Below, in pieces: positions 12,202-24,317 of a stretch of DNA of 64,000 nt; the stretch's first letter is position 1; the number at the start of each line of letters is the position of its first letter. This DNA is from Ulota crispa (lineage: Eukaryota; Streptophyta; Bryopsida; Orthotrichales; Orthotrichaceae): positions 2,170,001-2,234,000 of the forward strand of contig OY987250.1 of NCBI GenBank assembly GCA_963920765.1. The letters are read 5' to 3'. The position numbers were made by a program, and so were the translations under genes. The notes beneath the pieces are model-generated. The model had not been told where the DNA came from. It saw only the letters and a program-made list of their open reading frames with translations, and ran no database searches.

Positions 12202-12430
12202 GGCGTCTCTCTGCAAATTCGCCGAGACACGGAGAGCAGAGCGAAAGCGCAAATTTCTTTCTTTCCGTGTGCCTGCTCCGCTGCTTGTGCTCTCAACACT
12301 CTCGTCGACATGCTCTCCACGAGGACGACGACGACGAGAAAACGAAGGCAGGGCAGTGCTCAACGAAACGCGATGAATGTACATCTGCGAAACATTGGAT
12401 TTCTCATCTATCCGGATGAAAGTAGAAGGT
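12073..12430 (-). promoter_or_regulatory. GC- and CpG-rich 5' region of the PEPCK-like gene
   Basis: This block is much richer in G+C and CpG than its surroundings (many GCGC, CGCG and ACG words) and coincides with exon 1 and its upstream side on the minus strand. It contains the start ATG at 12201 and probably the 5' untranslated region and core promoter. No clear TATA box was identified. Confidence 0.5.
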
Positions 12431-12489
12431 GATGACTTGATGTCTAAAATTCGTTACAATAACAACAAACAATAAAGTTTCTATCTATG

Positions 12490-13083
12490 GTAGGTTGAGA
12501 GCAGATTCGGCGTAAAATAATTCCCCAAATTTTGCTGCCCAATGTTAAATTTTAAAAAAAAATTGAATTGATTAATATTTTAGAAGTCGTTGAGCTTACA
12601 AATAGTGTATTTAGGTTGCCCCACACTAATTCTCATATCTTACACTTTTACTATTGTAAAAATGATTTTCATCACTAGTTATTGCAAGAAAACAAAATGT
12701 AAATGCCTTGCAACCACTACAAAGCTGTCAAAAAATAAATTAACAAAGTTCAAGTTGTAAATCATGTGAAATCCAATCATGGTCAACCATTAGTATGGGG
12801 CAACCTAAATGCACTATTTGGTGTAGATAATTTAAGAAGGTCGAGGCTAATTCTAAGAGGGCTCAATCTATTGCAAAATTTGTACCAAGGCCTAATTTTG
12901 GAAAGTCAAAGATACTTTGAAAAAGGTTTGATTCTACTACAAAAAATAGCTGATTGTCATATAATAACAAAAAAAAATTGAATATGCCTAATCCTTAACT
13001 AATTACAAAACTTGATGCCAAATTGGACTTTTCCTAAAAAATAGTTAATTCCACAGTTGAATGTCAAATCTGCTCTCAACCTA
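12490..13083. mobile_element. Inverted-repeat element Q (GTAGGTTGAGAGCAGATT ends)
   Basis: The left end reads GTAGGTTGAGAGCAGATTCG. The right end reverse complemented reads GTAGGTTGAGAGCAGATTTG, 19 of 20 identical. The 594-bp interior is AT-rich, non-coding and contains the nested element H1 at 12599-12822. Confidence 0.75.
12599..12822. mobile_element. Inverted-repeat element H1, nested in Q
   Basis: The ends are CAAATAGTGTATTTAGGTTG and the inverse of CCAAATAGTGCATTTAGGTT. Copies at 36816-37130 and 61097-61400 share these ends and the adjoining GCCCCATACTAAT. It lies entirely inside element Q, so it inserted later. Confidence 0.7.
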
Positions 13084-13091
13084 CAGTGTAC

Positions 13092-13434
13092 AGTGGTGCT
13101 TGGTTAGCATCAACACTTTGGGCTAGAAAAAAGTGGTGATCTTATCCAAGTATTGATCATAAACAAGCACTTTATTTGCATTACTTTCCTTAGTTCTAAT
13201 GGTTGCAACTTTGGAGGTGCTTTCCTAACCATTTTTTTGGTACACTAACCAATGGCCCTTTTAACTGGTGAGTCACAATGGGCATTGATGAAAAGGAAAC
13301 GTTGACCATATGCAAGCACTTGACCTTAACCAAGCTCATAATACATACTTTGGACAAAAGGAGAGTGGGGATGTGATCTTATCTAATCGTTGTTGTTACA
13401 AAGGTTGACACTAACCAAGCACAAGTGCACCACT
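13092..13434. mobile_element. Inverted-repeat element R (AGTGGTGCnnTTGG ends)
   Basis: The left end AGTGGTGCTTGGTTAGCATC and the right end (reverse complement AGTGGTGCACTTGTGCTTGG) share AGTGGTGC, and then GCTTGGTTAGTGTCAAC offset by a small insertion. The interior is non-coding. Confidence 0.5.
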
Positions 13435-13719
13435 ATAGTGCATGACACTTATAACCAACAAATGTTGACCAAACAAGAAATACTAAATCACACCACATAT
13501 ACCCATTAGCTTAAAAGTAATTCCACCACTAAGTAGGACAAACCCTAAACTTAGGCTTCATCTTAGTGGACTCAAATTTTTCATAACTTATTTTTTGACA
13601 AAGCCTTAGGCTAACCACTTGAATTGGGACTGTAGTTGATTATAAGTGTCATGCACCATATAAAATAGAATTTATTTTCCCATCTAGTGATCCATTTATT
13701 GTGATCATTTGACCACATG

Positions 13720-14227
13720 GGTGAATGAACCTACATGGGTAAAAATTTGCTTGGAACTTGTGTAGGTAAAAATCTGTGTAAGTAAAAAATTGCGTGAAAT
13801 ATAAATGTATGGGTAAAAAAATGCATAGGTAAATAATAATAAAATGTAACAAAATTGTATGGTTAAAAAAATTATATATACATATATATACGAGTCTTGC
13901 TTACCCGTCGTACCAACGGGTGATGTAGGTCCATGCCCCCCATCTCTTATCCCATGCCCCCATTCTGTGTCCCTCATCCCTCCATCCCCCATCTCGTATC
14001 TCTCCATTCCATATCCTAGTCCCATGCCATAATCTCATTTCCAATTTCATTCATTATTTCCAATGACATTTCACCTTCTCATACCCTCCCATCCCCACAA
14101 TTTGGTTACATAACCCCATGCACTCCCATCTTCATGATTCATTACATGATGATTCAGTTACAAAATTGTCATCTTGAGCTATGAAACTTTTGAAGATGAC
14201 CATAATTGTAAATTCCATTCAAATATT

Positions 14228-14263
<36 letters not shown>

Positions 14264-14871
14264 TATACAAGTAGTTTTCACTTTGCTCCTATTATCACTT
14301 TATTATCTTCAAAAATTCATACCTTTTAGGGGTTTAGTTTCAAATCCAAGTTTACAAGTATTGCTAGAAAGGCCTTAGAGTCCTTTATTGGTAGTATAAT
14401 TTTTGTTCCATTTGACCAAAATTTGCAAAAGATATAGCATATTAGCTATGAAGACCTTAGTTAGATATACAATTTATTGCTCCAACACCTTAGCTATAGC
14501 AATGTTAGTTGCAAAATACCAAAAACAAATGAAAATTGTTAACTAGTTAGCACTTATGGATGACCACAAATGTCAAGAAAAAGAAGAAAAGGTTCAAAGA
14601 TGAATACTATCATGTATGGCAATGAAAACCTCTAAGGAAGTGATAAGGAAGTGATAATAGGGCAATTTCAAATTTGAGGGGAACCTTGACCTCACTTCAT
14701 TGGAACCTTGATAACTAACTTATATTTCAATCATTTAGGAATTTGGAACTTCATAGAAAACCTTGACTTCATTATCTTTCAGATGAGACCATAACCATGT
14801 CATTTGATATATTATGACTATTTTTTTGTTGTTTTTTGTCTAAGGCCCAATGATAATAGGGTAACTAGCTC

Positions 14872-14912
<41 letters not shown>

Positions 14913-15010
14913 GCGTGAATAATTACTATGTGGGTAAAAATATGTGTAGGTAAAAAATAAATAATATTTTAGTGCATGAGAAAATAGTGACGTTTCTTAT
15001 TGCATGGGTA
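13720..15010. repeat. Low-complexity block: TGGGTAAAAA-type words, CCATCCC-rich stretch and (AT)n tracts
   Basis: Words of the form tgkGTAgGTAAAAAtnTG recur at 13735-13870 and again at 14905-14960. A pyrimidine-rich stretch of CCATCTC/CCATGCC words spans 13930-14035. Perfect or near-perfect (AT)n microsatellites lie at about 14227-14260 and 14875-14907. The matching flanks suggest an old duplicated or inserted unit, but no termini were recognised. No gene was seen. Confidence 0.5.
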
Positions 15011-15534
15011 AAACAATCTATGGATATAGGACAAAAACAGCTTTATTGCAAAGGAATAATTCATAAACTAAAACAAATATTTTGCAACATGGGTAGATTT
15101 TGAAATTAGAGTGCGTGGATAAACAGTAAAAACTATTTTCTTACCGGGAAAATGTTTTATGTAATTGAGCCTAAAATTATTTTGGGTCCCAATAGACGGG
15201 TGCCTATATTAGCTCTTAATAAAATTTGCATAGTACAATACACTGATTTCAGTTTATCCAGATTTTGAAACCCTTCAATATCACTAACAGAACATGTTGA
15301 GACAAGGTACTTGTTACTCATGGCATTAAGAGTTATTAATTTGTTTCAATATAGACATGAACATGAATATAAAGGAGGCTAGTAATTCCGAAGTAGTATG
15401 ATATTAGTAACTATCTAACATCATTACAATCCTTCGATTTGGTGTTTTACGCAGTTGGTTCATTATGGGCTAAAAGTTATACGTCAAATGACAATTTAGA
15501 GTGTTCTTAGCAAGGAATTTTTTATTTATGGATC

Positions 15535-15665
15535 CCTATATACATAAATATATTCATATGTAAATATGTATTTATATATTTATACATGTGTATTTATACA
15601 AATATGTTTATACATACATAATAATTTGTACATTTATTTATACATATGTATTTATACATGTTTAT
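15535..15665. repeat. TATTTATACATA-type imperfect microsatellite
   Basis: The stretch consists of variations on tatttatacatatgta for about 130 bp. It is non-coding; the open frames over it are made of Tyr, Ile and Cys only. Confidence 0.6.
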
Positions 15666-15944
15666 TCCAACAACGTCATTTATTTGTGCAAACCAACATT
15701 TATTACAAAGTGTACCTGGCCAAGTATAATAATAAGAAATGGTGTATGATGGAAGGAGAATATATCCAATAAGTCTTTGTATGAGATATGAATTTTTGCG
15801 TGCACAACTCCAAAGTGGTTTAGAAATTGACTTCATTTGTACATGCTGAAGAGAAAGGTGGTGGTAATACCTTCTAATACAATTGTGTGTAAAAAGGATT
15901 TTCTAGTTAACATTTAGTAGAGAGTTGCTCGCTTCTAAATGAGG

Positions 15945-16195
15945 TAAGCTATTTTGTGAGCGTAGAACTGTGAGCCTATGAGCAGTGAGCCATGATTTTG
16001 TGAGCAGGAATCAATTTTGAGCTCAAAATTAATGGAAAAACTTAAAAAACAACAATTTTTCAAGAAACAAATGTTTATAATGTGCAATTATAAGAACTTA
16101 TGTACACGTTTATAAATGGAATTTAGTATTTTAACATATAAATTACGCTCACTGCTCACGGCTCATGAATTCTTGCTCACAATTTAGCATTCCCC
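15945..16195. mobile_element. Inverted-repeat element J1 (GTGAGCnnTGAGC ends)
   Basis: The left side 'gtgagcctatgagcagtgagccatgattttgtgagc' is mirrored by the right side 'gctcactgctcacggctcatgaattcttgctcac'. Related elements lie at 16597-16825 and 57340-57572, sharing the interior 'tttgagctcaaaattaatgg'. Confidence 0.65.
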
Positions 16196-16596
16196 ATTTC
16201 TAAATAGCAACTGTAGACGATGCATGAATGCATCTTTCTTCTATTTGTATAGATAACATATGCTAACATGATTGTGGTGAGAAACATGAAGGATCAAAGG
16301 ATCTATCTTGTCAGTTAGTGACATTTTGTGAAACTTTCCATATAATTTGAATGATTAGTACATGTTTGTTGCGTCTTGTTCTTTCTCACATATGAACGGC
16401 CAAGAAACCATTACATTTAGAATTGCATAGCATATGCCATTTTCATATTGAAAAACATTTTCATTTTTAAGGAACAAATCAAGAACTAGTTGCAATGCTT
16501 GTCAAAAATCACCATTGCTAAGGATTTGCCAGTTGAATTTAGCAACTAAAGTAGTCTAGCTCATTTTTCAAATCTTCTCCAAGTACAATTGTAAGG

Positions 16597-16825
16597 GACA
16601 ATGCTAATTTGTGAGTGAAAAATAGTGAGCCTTGAGCAATGAGTCAAGATTTTGAGAGTGGGAACCAATTCTAAACTCAAAATCAATAAAAAAAATAAAA
16701 AATAAAACCATTTTTTTATAAGAGACAAAAGTTTAAATTACATAATTACAGGACTCTATACACACAAAATTTATAGATGAGATTTAATGTTCTGACACAA
16801 AAAATATAGGCTCATGGCTCACGAT
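16597..16825. mobile_element. Inverted-repeat element J2
   Basis: It carries the same GTGAGCCTTGAGCAATGAG left half and GGCTCATGGCTCAC right half as J1, but is more diverged, with an A-rich interior. Confidence 0.55.
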
Positions 16826-16830
16826 ATAAA

Positions 16831-17154
16831 GTAGGAGGTTCTAAAATAGGGTGTTTAAAGGGTGAAACTGAATTTTTGAGAGATGAAACTTGAAACATAT
16901 TTCAATAAATTTTCCTTGAAAGACAAGAGGAATTGATATCTAATCCAAAATGTTTCATGTTTTTTGGAGCTTTGTGGACTTAGTTATAAATTTTTGAAGT
17001 GGAAAGGCCATAGGTGCTCTAAAATGGTGCACCTCCTCAAATGTACATTACTTGTACATTGTTGAAGGTCTATGAAAGATAACATGTACAAATAGAGTAC
17101 ATTTGAGGAAGTGCATTGTTTTAGAGCATGCACCATTTTAGAACCTCCTACCTT
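16831..17154. mobile_element. Inverted-repeat element K1 (GTAGGAGGTTCTAAAA ends)
   Basis: The left end GTAGGAGGTTCTAAAATAGG and the right end reverse complement GTAGGAGGTTCTAAAATGGT agree at 18 of 20 positions. Copies at 46195-46505 and 60081-60408 share the interior 'gaatttttgagagatgaaac' and 'tggaaaggycatagg'. Confidence 0.7.
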
Positions 17155-20100
17155 ACCATTCCCTAGTGTTAGGCCCGATTCAGACTAGCAATCAACCAAA
17201 AATTTCTCAAACGTGATTGGTTGAAATTTGGCTTTTCTCTGCTATTGGATTCAAACTATGGGTTTATTTGGTAGATTTACATCCATCTTCACCAACCAAT
17301 ATAGCCACGTTAACAGCCAAGACAATGAATTTTTGGGGCCTGCTTCAAGGGTGTTACCAAACTTGTCTGACAAAGGCACACTCTTAGATGATACACAATT
17401 ACACAAAAACATTTCTTGCGACTGAACCACCGACAGGGGTGCCAATTTTGCCACTTTGGCCGGCTGCTAGTCTGAGGGCCCATTCCCATTGCACAGTTGG
17501 ACGTGTTTGGGTGAGAATCTTTTTGTCTTCTTCCCTGACGTGGGTCCACCAACATGGGTTTGAAATGAGTATCTCAAACGTATTTAGAATGCCTTAGTAA
17601 AACAAATTCTCTCATATGACGCATTCCCCCATTTCAAGCAACTAATGAGAAGGATCCATGTATGACCTCAAAAGGTGGTAGTAATGATGTAGGACCTTCT
17701 TGGTGGTGGGGTTTTGAAATTTTCTTGTGCTTTTAGTCTTGTAATCACAATTTTCTTTTCTTCTTGAACTAATTGTCTTATACTTGGACGAATAGATCAG
17801 TTCAAGGATTTGGAATGGAATCAAAGCATGAATGAAGATCAAATCATCTTAGAATGTAAAAACAGACAATTAGCTTAATTAGATGTAGAATTACCCGTAG
17901 TAAAGATAAATAGCCTTATCGGTTATAATACCTAACTATAATACCGGACTAGTAGATAGGTAGTTAGAGAAGTTAAACAACTACCTAAGCTAATAGACTA
18001 TATAGAAGCTGTCTCTCTCATTGTCAAATTGAGCTTGTCAAGTAAACATGTCTCCTTGTCAATTCAATTTGAATGACAATATATTTCTTTTACATGTAAG
18101 TCTAGTGAAGAGCATCGTCTTTATGTTTCATTTATTTTTTATTCTTTTATGTGTGTGTTATGATTATGAGAAGTTGTTGAAGTGTTATGTTCTAAATGTG
18201 TTAAGTTTGAGAAATTAGAAGTTGTGAGTAATTTCACAAGTGTCCAGAAGGGACCAATTGACAAAGTGTAATGGAGAGAGAAAGTCCAACTAGTGGCATT
18301 ATTTACAAAAACGAGTAGATTTCAGTGAAGTCTAAAGTCTGATTGATAATATTTTATGACTGAAAGAGAGAATCAATTTGATGAAGTGAAGGGCTAGTGA
18401 ATGGCAAAAACGTGTCAGGGACAGTGGAAGTGCAGAAGGTGAAAACAAATTGATACAACCAGCATACAAAGGAAGGACAAATTGCTAGAGCGTAAATCCA
18501 GTGAAGGGAAGCTTGTAAGTAATGACGAATACAAAGTGGGTAAGTGAGTCCCCAAATTTAATTGTCAGCTATGTAAGATGAGACAATATGACAAATCAAT
18601 GTAATATTTGAATGTGAAAATTCTCAAATTTGCTATTAGTATGAAAAAATTAAAAGGTGCTTAAGTCTCTAAGACCAGTGATTGGCATGAGAATTTGGTA
18701 GGCCAGATGTTGGTGAAAGAATTCACAACACTAAAGTCCAATTAATTAAAAGAACTTCATTAAATTTAGTCAATGATCAATTTGACAAATAAACGAGTCT
18801 AAGTATAAGAGTGAGTTTAGAGAGTATAAACCACATCTTAAATAATTAATGATGAAACCAGAGATTGGTAAAGTTTGATTGAATGAAATAAGTTTACGAA
18901 GAAGGTAAACACATTTTAAGTTAAAAAATGGTAAACTCATAATGAACCTGTTATTTACTAATTGTCAAATTGATTAATCCAAAGATAAGAAAGGATTGAT
19001 TGAGAAGAATGAAGAATTTGATTATATGTCTAATTGTTATGAACCATAATGAGATTAAATTAAGTATGTCTAATTAACGTGAGTAAGTTGATGATTTAAA
19101 AATGATTTATGTGAATATTGAGAGACAAATTGATCTGCAGTAAGGATTTACCATAAGGAATAAGAGTCAGAGTCTAATTGATATATTCCGAGTTAAGAAT
19201 AAGGAAGTTTAATGGAGTAATCTATTCATTGACTATTGGATATGAGATTGATTGAGAATAAGTTAACAAGGACTAATGGTTAAAGTTTATTCCTTGGTTG
19301 TTTTGATTGACAAAGAGGGACTAATCAATAAGGACAATTCCACAACCTCATTAACCAAGTGTCATATTGATATTGATTAGTATAAGCTACTGGATAAATT
19401 GTAATACAAAAGTAGAAATTAGCTATAGCTAATTGACTGATTATTTTTAAGACAATTCAACTACCGAGGTCAAGTAGATAGAGATTTATTCATAATCCTG
19501 GCCAAATTGACTAGTGGATTTCCACATGAGTGGGAGAAAGAAAGACAAATGTACCTATGGAGTGGTTGCCCAGGAAGGCACAAATTGACATCTTAACTCT
19601 CTCCACCAAGCAGCTTATTTGACATTAGTTGACATATGCTAACTAATTGTTATGTTCATTTATTAGGATATGTACTGACACATGAGCAAGGGACTACAAT
19701 TAAAGGATAAGATAAAATGAAGCTTGCCTATGGTTGTTTGTAAATGTTACATTGTATACATTGCATATCCACAAAGCACACACATCTTGACGAATTGACA
19801 CAACCATGACAAGTTGACATTAGGACCCCTAGACACTAGTTTAAGACAGGGACAACATTCACAAGCATATGCATTCATCGGATGGACAGACTACTAGAAT
19901 AAGCTAAGTTTGATTCCACCATTTTCATACATCCAATTAAAGTTACTTTTATTACCTAAATGTCAAAGTTAAAACACTTTTCTATAAACAAAGTGACCTT
20001 AGATGCAATACAATGGGCTATTTGACCTTCCTTAACTAAAAGGACCTTCCCTAACTAAAAGAACTCCACTAAGGGCTTCCTTGGATTTTTAACCTAGATA

Positions 20101-20260
20101 CAATTCTGCACTACAAGTCTTTGTTTGTATATTTTTGTCCATGCACATTCCTCTCACACATCTTGGCAATGAGAATGAGATTCAATGTGACACATCTTAG
20201 AACAGTGAACACAGCTGACGAACTGCTGGTGGACGTCCCAGTGAGAATGGGGCATAAGTA
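17155..20260. other. 3.1-kb AT-rich stretch without recognisable gene
   Basis: From about 17880 to 19900 the plus strand is purine-rich and built of recurring short words such as AATTGA, CAAATTGA, TGACAA and GATTAA, with few CpG. No open frame, splice-linked exon set, terminal repeat or long tandem period was seen. It may be a heavily decayed element. Confidence 0.4.
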
Positions 20261-20567
20261 AAGATGAGACAGGGCCTGAGGACGCCTACCGCTGGTAACT
20301 ACAGAGTGTGAAAACAGCGGTGCGGTCGACGACCGCCTTCCCTACTCCCCGACGGTTTTCATCGATCCCGATAAACAATTGCCGCCGAGTTGTTTCGTCA
20401 AGTCGTCAGTGTTCCAGAAACGCGAGATCTGGATGAAAGTTGAAGGATGAATGTTGTCATGCGTGCTGGTTGAGTCAAGCTCCAGGGAAGAGAGCCGCTC
20501 TTCCAAAGGCCCACGGAAGCGCGCTTGTCTACATACGTTGCAGCGAAAGCTCGATGGCGAGCCAGCT

Positions 20568-23500
20568 ATGGCGATGGAGGCATCCGAATTCAGCTTTCTC
20601 TTCGAGCCGACGCTCGACTCCGACGTGCTGCGCCTCATCCTCAGCCGCCTGCGCCTGCCGTTGGTCGCGCGCGCCGCTTGCGTGAGCCGGAGCTGGCGTT
20701 CCGTAGCCACGGATCCCGCCTTGCTCTTGGGATGCTTCAAGGCAGAGTGGAAGCTGCGGGAGGTCGTCGGCTGGCCATCATCATCTGGCACAAATTTCTT
20801 CCACCGCGGGATGCGTCAGTTCGCAATTTCGCATCCCTTGCAACGGTGGGATACTGTAGACAGCTTAGCTGTGAAGTACGATGTCCAGGTTTGTAATTTG
20901 ACTTTCCTCTCTCTCTTTCGATTGTTTCTCCAAAGGTTTTTAGAGATTGATGTTTGTTTCGGATTTTGCGCTTCTTTGAAGCATAGGTTTAGAGAATTTG
21001 GACATGAAGAGTGTACTTTATGATGATTTCTCTTGAGGTCATCGGCTGGCCACCATCTGGCACAAAGTTCTTCCACCGCGGGATGCGTCAGTTCGCAATT
21101 TCGCATCCCTTGCAACGGTGGAATACTGTAGACAGCTTAGCTGTGAAGTACGATGTTCAGTTTTATAATTTGACTTTCCTCTCTCTTTCGATTGTTTCTC
21201 CAAATGTTTGAGAGATTGATATTTCGCGCTTCTTTGAAACGTAGGTTTAGAACATTTGGACATGAATAGTGTAACCTATGATGATATCTCTTAACCGACA
21301 CTACAGCATGTTCTTTCGTTGTTAATGTGACTGACATTGTGCTTCCATCTTGTTTCTAGTATTTGCTCAACGAGGAATTTTTGTTCTCAGGTAGATATGT
21401 AGGTAGCTCGGGTCGTTTCTTTCTTGGCATCTCTGGAGTAGGTAGTCGATCTGCATTTGATTGATGGCATTAGTTGACCTCCTTCATCGTGGAAGCGGCA
21501 TGTGAAGTATTGATTGCCGGCTTGTGTAGTCCATTTGGTTACTTGCATCTGTAAATTTAATAGTGCGACTGAAAATCGTAGATGAGGAATTGAGAATTGG
21601 ATTCCGCCGTATGAATTTAACATACAAATCGAGGAATCGCTATTCAGAGCAGTCAACGCTTGCTTTGCCTTTCTTGAGAAAGAGATAGGAACCTATACGT
21701 AGTACGAGATTGGAAACCTCTGAACCTGTTCATGTCTATTGGGAATCATGTGATGTGTTATAATTAGTGAGGATTGATCACTAGAACATACGTGCATACC
21801 CAGACGATACCCTGGGAACAAATTCCTTGGCCAAAGGTCGAGGTTAGACTCCAAATCAAACGAAAATCCCCCGTTGGAAAAATATCTCATTTTGACCAAT
21901 CAGCAGGAAACCTGTAAAGGAAGGCCAAATCCATCCAACGAACAGTAACTTAATGTGAAAGCGAGGTTTTTTGAAGTTATACGATGTGGTCAGTTAATTG
22001 TTGATAATTTGGCTGCTTAAGAGTGTCGAGCACTTTAGAGGTCAGTAGATGGAGTAGTGCACCGCCATTTTATACACTCCAGTCATGTATACGTTTATTC
22101 CTGCGTACTGCCATCTGGAAGCATTGCGCAAATTGCCTGGCTCTCTAATCTTTCTAGATTTCAGATGAATTCATTGTATGTTTTGTTTTCAGTATAACTT
22201 TGATACGATAATAACTCGGCAGTGATTTTGCAAGAACCTGCAGGCTACAGAGATCAGAAATCTCAATAACATGAGCAGTGACCATGACATACATCGGCGC
22301 CAAAGGTTATTAATACCAGTAATGAAGCCGCAGTTCCTAACTGGGAAGACATGTTACGTAGAGTTCGACGATCATGCAAAATGCGATTTAGCAGTGTTAT
22401 ACTTACGAGGGGAACCAAATAGGTTAAAAGATTCCCAGAATCATGAATTGCATATGGTTGGGAGGTCCTTGATATCAGGGGAATCCAGAGTTGCTGAAAT
22501 AAATGCTTTACACCATGGCAACAGTTCAACAAGCGCGATAGCTGATTTTAGTACCGCCATTCCAGACGTTGTAGCTGCAGCAAGAGGTGTTATGGTTGAG
22601 AATCTCGACAGGCTTCGTAGTGGAAGAGGTGTGGATGAGGCTAGACTATCTGTAAGCGCCAGAGGAAAGGGCAAATGTGTCGAAGATGATGAAAGCACAG
22701 GTGTGACCAATCGAAGGACTGAGGAGAACATGTCAGGTTTGACCGAGGATCTTTGGAGGAAAATCTTGGAACTCTTGCCTGTTACTGCGCTGGGGCAGGC
22801 TGCCTGTGTGTGTCGCCTTTGGCATTCTATCGCAGCTGACCCTGCCGCATTGGCATCCGCATTTATGGTTCCTTGGAAACTGAAGAAGGTCGTTGGAATA
22901 CCGATTTCCCGAAGCTTTTGGCGCGGCCAGCTAGGACAGCTTGCTTTATCTCACCCATTGAAACGCCAGGACACTATGGCAGGCCTCGCTGTAAAATACG
23001 GAGTGCAGGTACGTCGATTCTGTGAGACACGAGGATGTTAGCAGATTTCCCTTTTGGTTTTTTATCTGTTCACCATAAACGTTGAATTCTTAACTCAAAG
23101 ATTTAAGACACGCAAACGATACTGAATACTCCCTCTGTCCCTCTAATAGCGTCCAAAAAGCTTCCTTGCAAAGGATTACCTGTGTTTTTAGTCTTTCTGC
23201 TAGTGACACGTGCATTTTAGAATCAATATATCATCTACCAAATGTATGCAAAATTCTCCAGCTTTGATGTTGCTGTTTGGGTACCCAAATTCCATGGAAA
23301 AAGTACCATATTTGTGCATGTTAATAGCTCATTATTGATGATTAGTAGCAACAATGGTACCTCATATGGGCAAGGCCAAGCTTGTTAGGAGAGGAATGCT
23401 CTCTAATTACTTAACTTGCCCCCATGAGATCATTGGACATGACAAACTCTTTCCAAGCATTTGAAACCAACAAAAGGGAGCTTTTTTTGTGGTACAGTGG

Positions 23501-24151
23501 CCTCCAACGTAACTTTGTTCAAGTGTATTAACTAATGCTCAGTACGGGTTCATGTTCTAAGGTGAACGAAGCTACGTTGGAGGCCGCGGTACAAGAAATG
23601 TATCTGATTTGGACGTTTTTTTAGAGGGACAGAGGGAGTACTATATTTGCTTCACAAGCTTTTCCCGGAATGTTGAGTTCCTTGTCGGTCTGCATTTGAT
23701 TTGGAAGCAGTGATTACAACAGCTCTCCTTGTCCTTTCTAGTGCCTTTATATAACAGTTGCGAGGTTTTGAAACAGGTTCCAGAGATTAGAAGGGTCAAC
23801 AATATGATGAGCGACCATGGCATTCATTCGCGGGAGCGTCTGCTCATCCCAGTGTCCCATCCCGAGATACTAGTAGGACAGACTTGCTTCATTGAGGTGG
23901 ACGTCTTCGCCAAACGCGAAGTAGGAGTGGTGTATCTGGATGGGTCAAAACCGAACACGAAGGAAGCCACGCGTGCTGCAGAGAAGGCACAACAACACAG
24001 GCTGAAGAAGCAAGTGATGGAATCCTTGAAGAGGAGCCTCAAGGTTGACGACAGCACAGCCCAATATTATTTCTCCTTGGATGGTGGCGACCTTCGAGGT
24101 GCCTTGCAGGAGTTCACTGAGGATCTTCAATGGGAACGCACAGGGCAGTGA
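20568..24151 (+). CDS. Double F-box/LysM protein (tandem F-box-LysM units)
   Basis: Exons are 20568-20888, 22244-23008 and 23777-24151, all joined in phase 0, giving 486 residues. Unit 1 has an F-box (about 15-55, LRLILSRLRLPLVARAACVS) followed by a LysM domain starting ISHPLQRWDTVDSLAVKYDV (87-130), split by intron 1. Unit 2, within exon 2, has an F-box (about 272-310, LTEDLWRKILELLPVTALGQ) and a LysM start (LSHPLKRQDTMAGLAVKYGV) completed by exon 3. The C-terminus carries the family tail MESLKRSLKVDDSTAQYYFS, which looks like a small helical UBA-like bundle. The single-unit relative is the plant F-box/LysM protein typified by Arabidopsis At1g55000, expected to act in SCF ubiquitin ligases. 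A linker of about 130 residues joins the units. Alternatives are that unit 1 is skipped or that a separate promoter drives exon 2. An in-frame ATG at 20451 would add 39 residues; 20568 was chosen as the conservative start. Confidence 0.8.
21036..21294 (+). repeat. Tandem duplicate of exon 1 end and intron start, donor destroyed
   Basis: This block repeats about 20759-21033: the last 130 bases of exon 1, the donor and the start of intron 1. In the original the junction is GTCCAG|GTTTGT. In the copy it reads GTTCAG|TTTTAT, so the 5' splice site is lost and the copied exon piece is a pseudo-exon inside intron 1. Confidence 0.8.
23129..23638. mobile_element. Stowaway-like (Tc1/mariner) MITE in intron 2 of the F-box/LysM gene
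   Basis: The ends are CTCCCTCTGTCCCTCTAATA and, reverse complemented, CTCCCTCTGTCCCTCTAAAA, flanked on both sides by the dinucleotide TA. CTCCCTC plus a TA duplication is the Stowaway hallmark. Length is 510 bp, including a 92-bp nested element at 23496-23587. A truncated relative is at 35440-35775. Confidence 0.82.
23496..23587. mobile_element. 92-bp MITE nested in the Stowaway element, 5-bp target duplication
   Basis: The inverted ends share GGCCTCCAACGTA. The element is flanked by the direct repeat GGTAC at 23491-23495 and 23588-23592. The related Stowaway copy at 35440-35775 lacks this insert ('ttagtggcacaaaaaatg'), which serves as an empty site. Confidence 0.72.
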
Positions 24152-24317
24152 GGTCACTCTGTACCGTTGAACGTATCTCGAGCTTTGCAGATGGTCAGTT
24201 AATTGATGTTGTCAGTCCACTGAGCTGCCCCATGACAACTATTGGAGAGATATGCAATTTCTTAGCCTGTAAATACCATTCAAGGTACTGTTACGTCATG
24301 TACATATCTGATGGTCT

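Noticed and set aside
13705-14025. Minus-strand 106-codon frame
   Set aside because: It is composed of CCATCCC low-complexity and AT-rich simple sequence, with no family resemblance.
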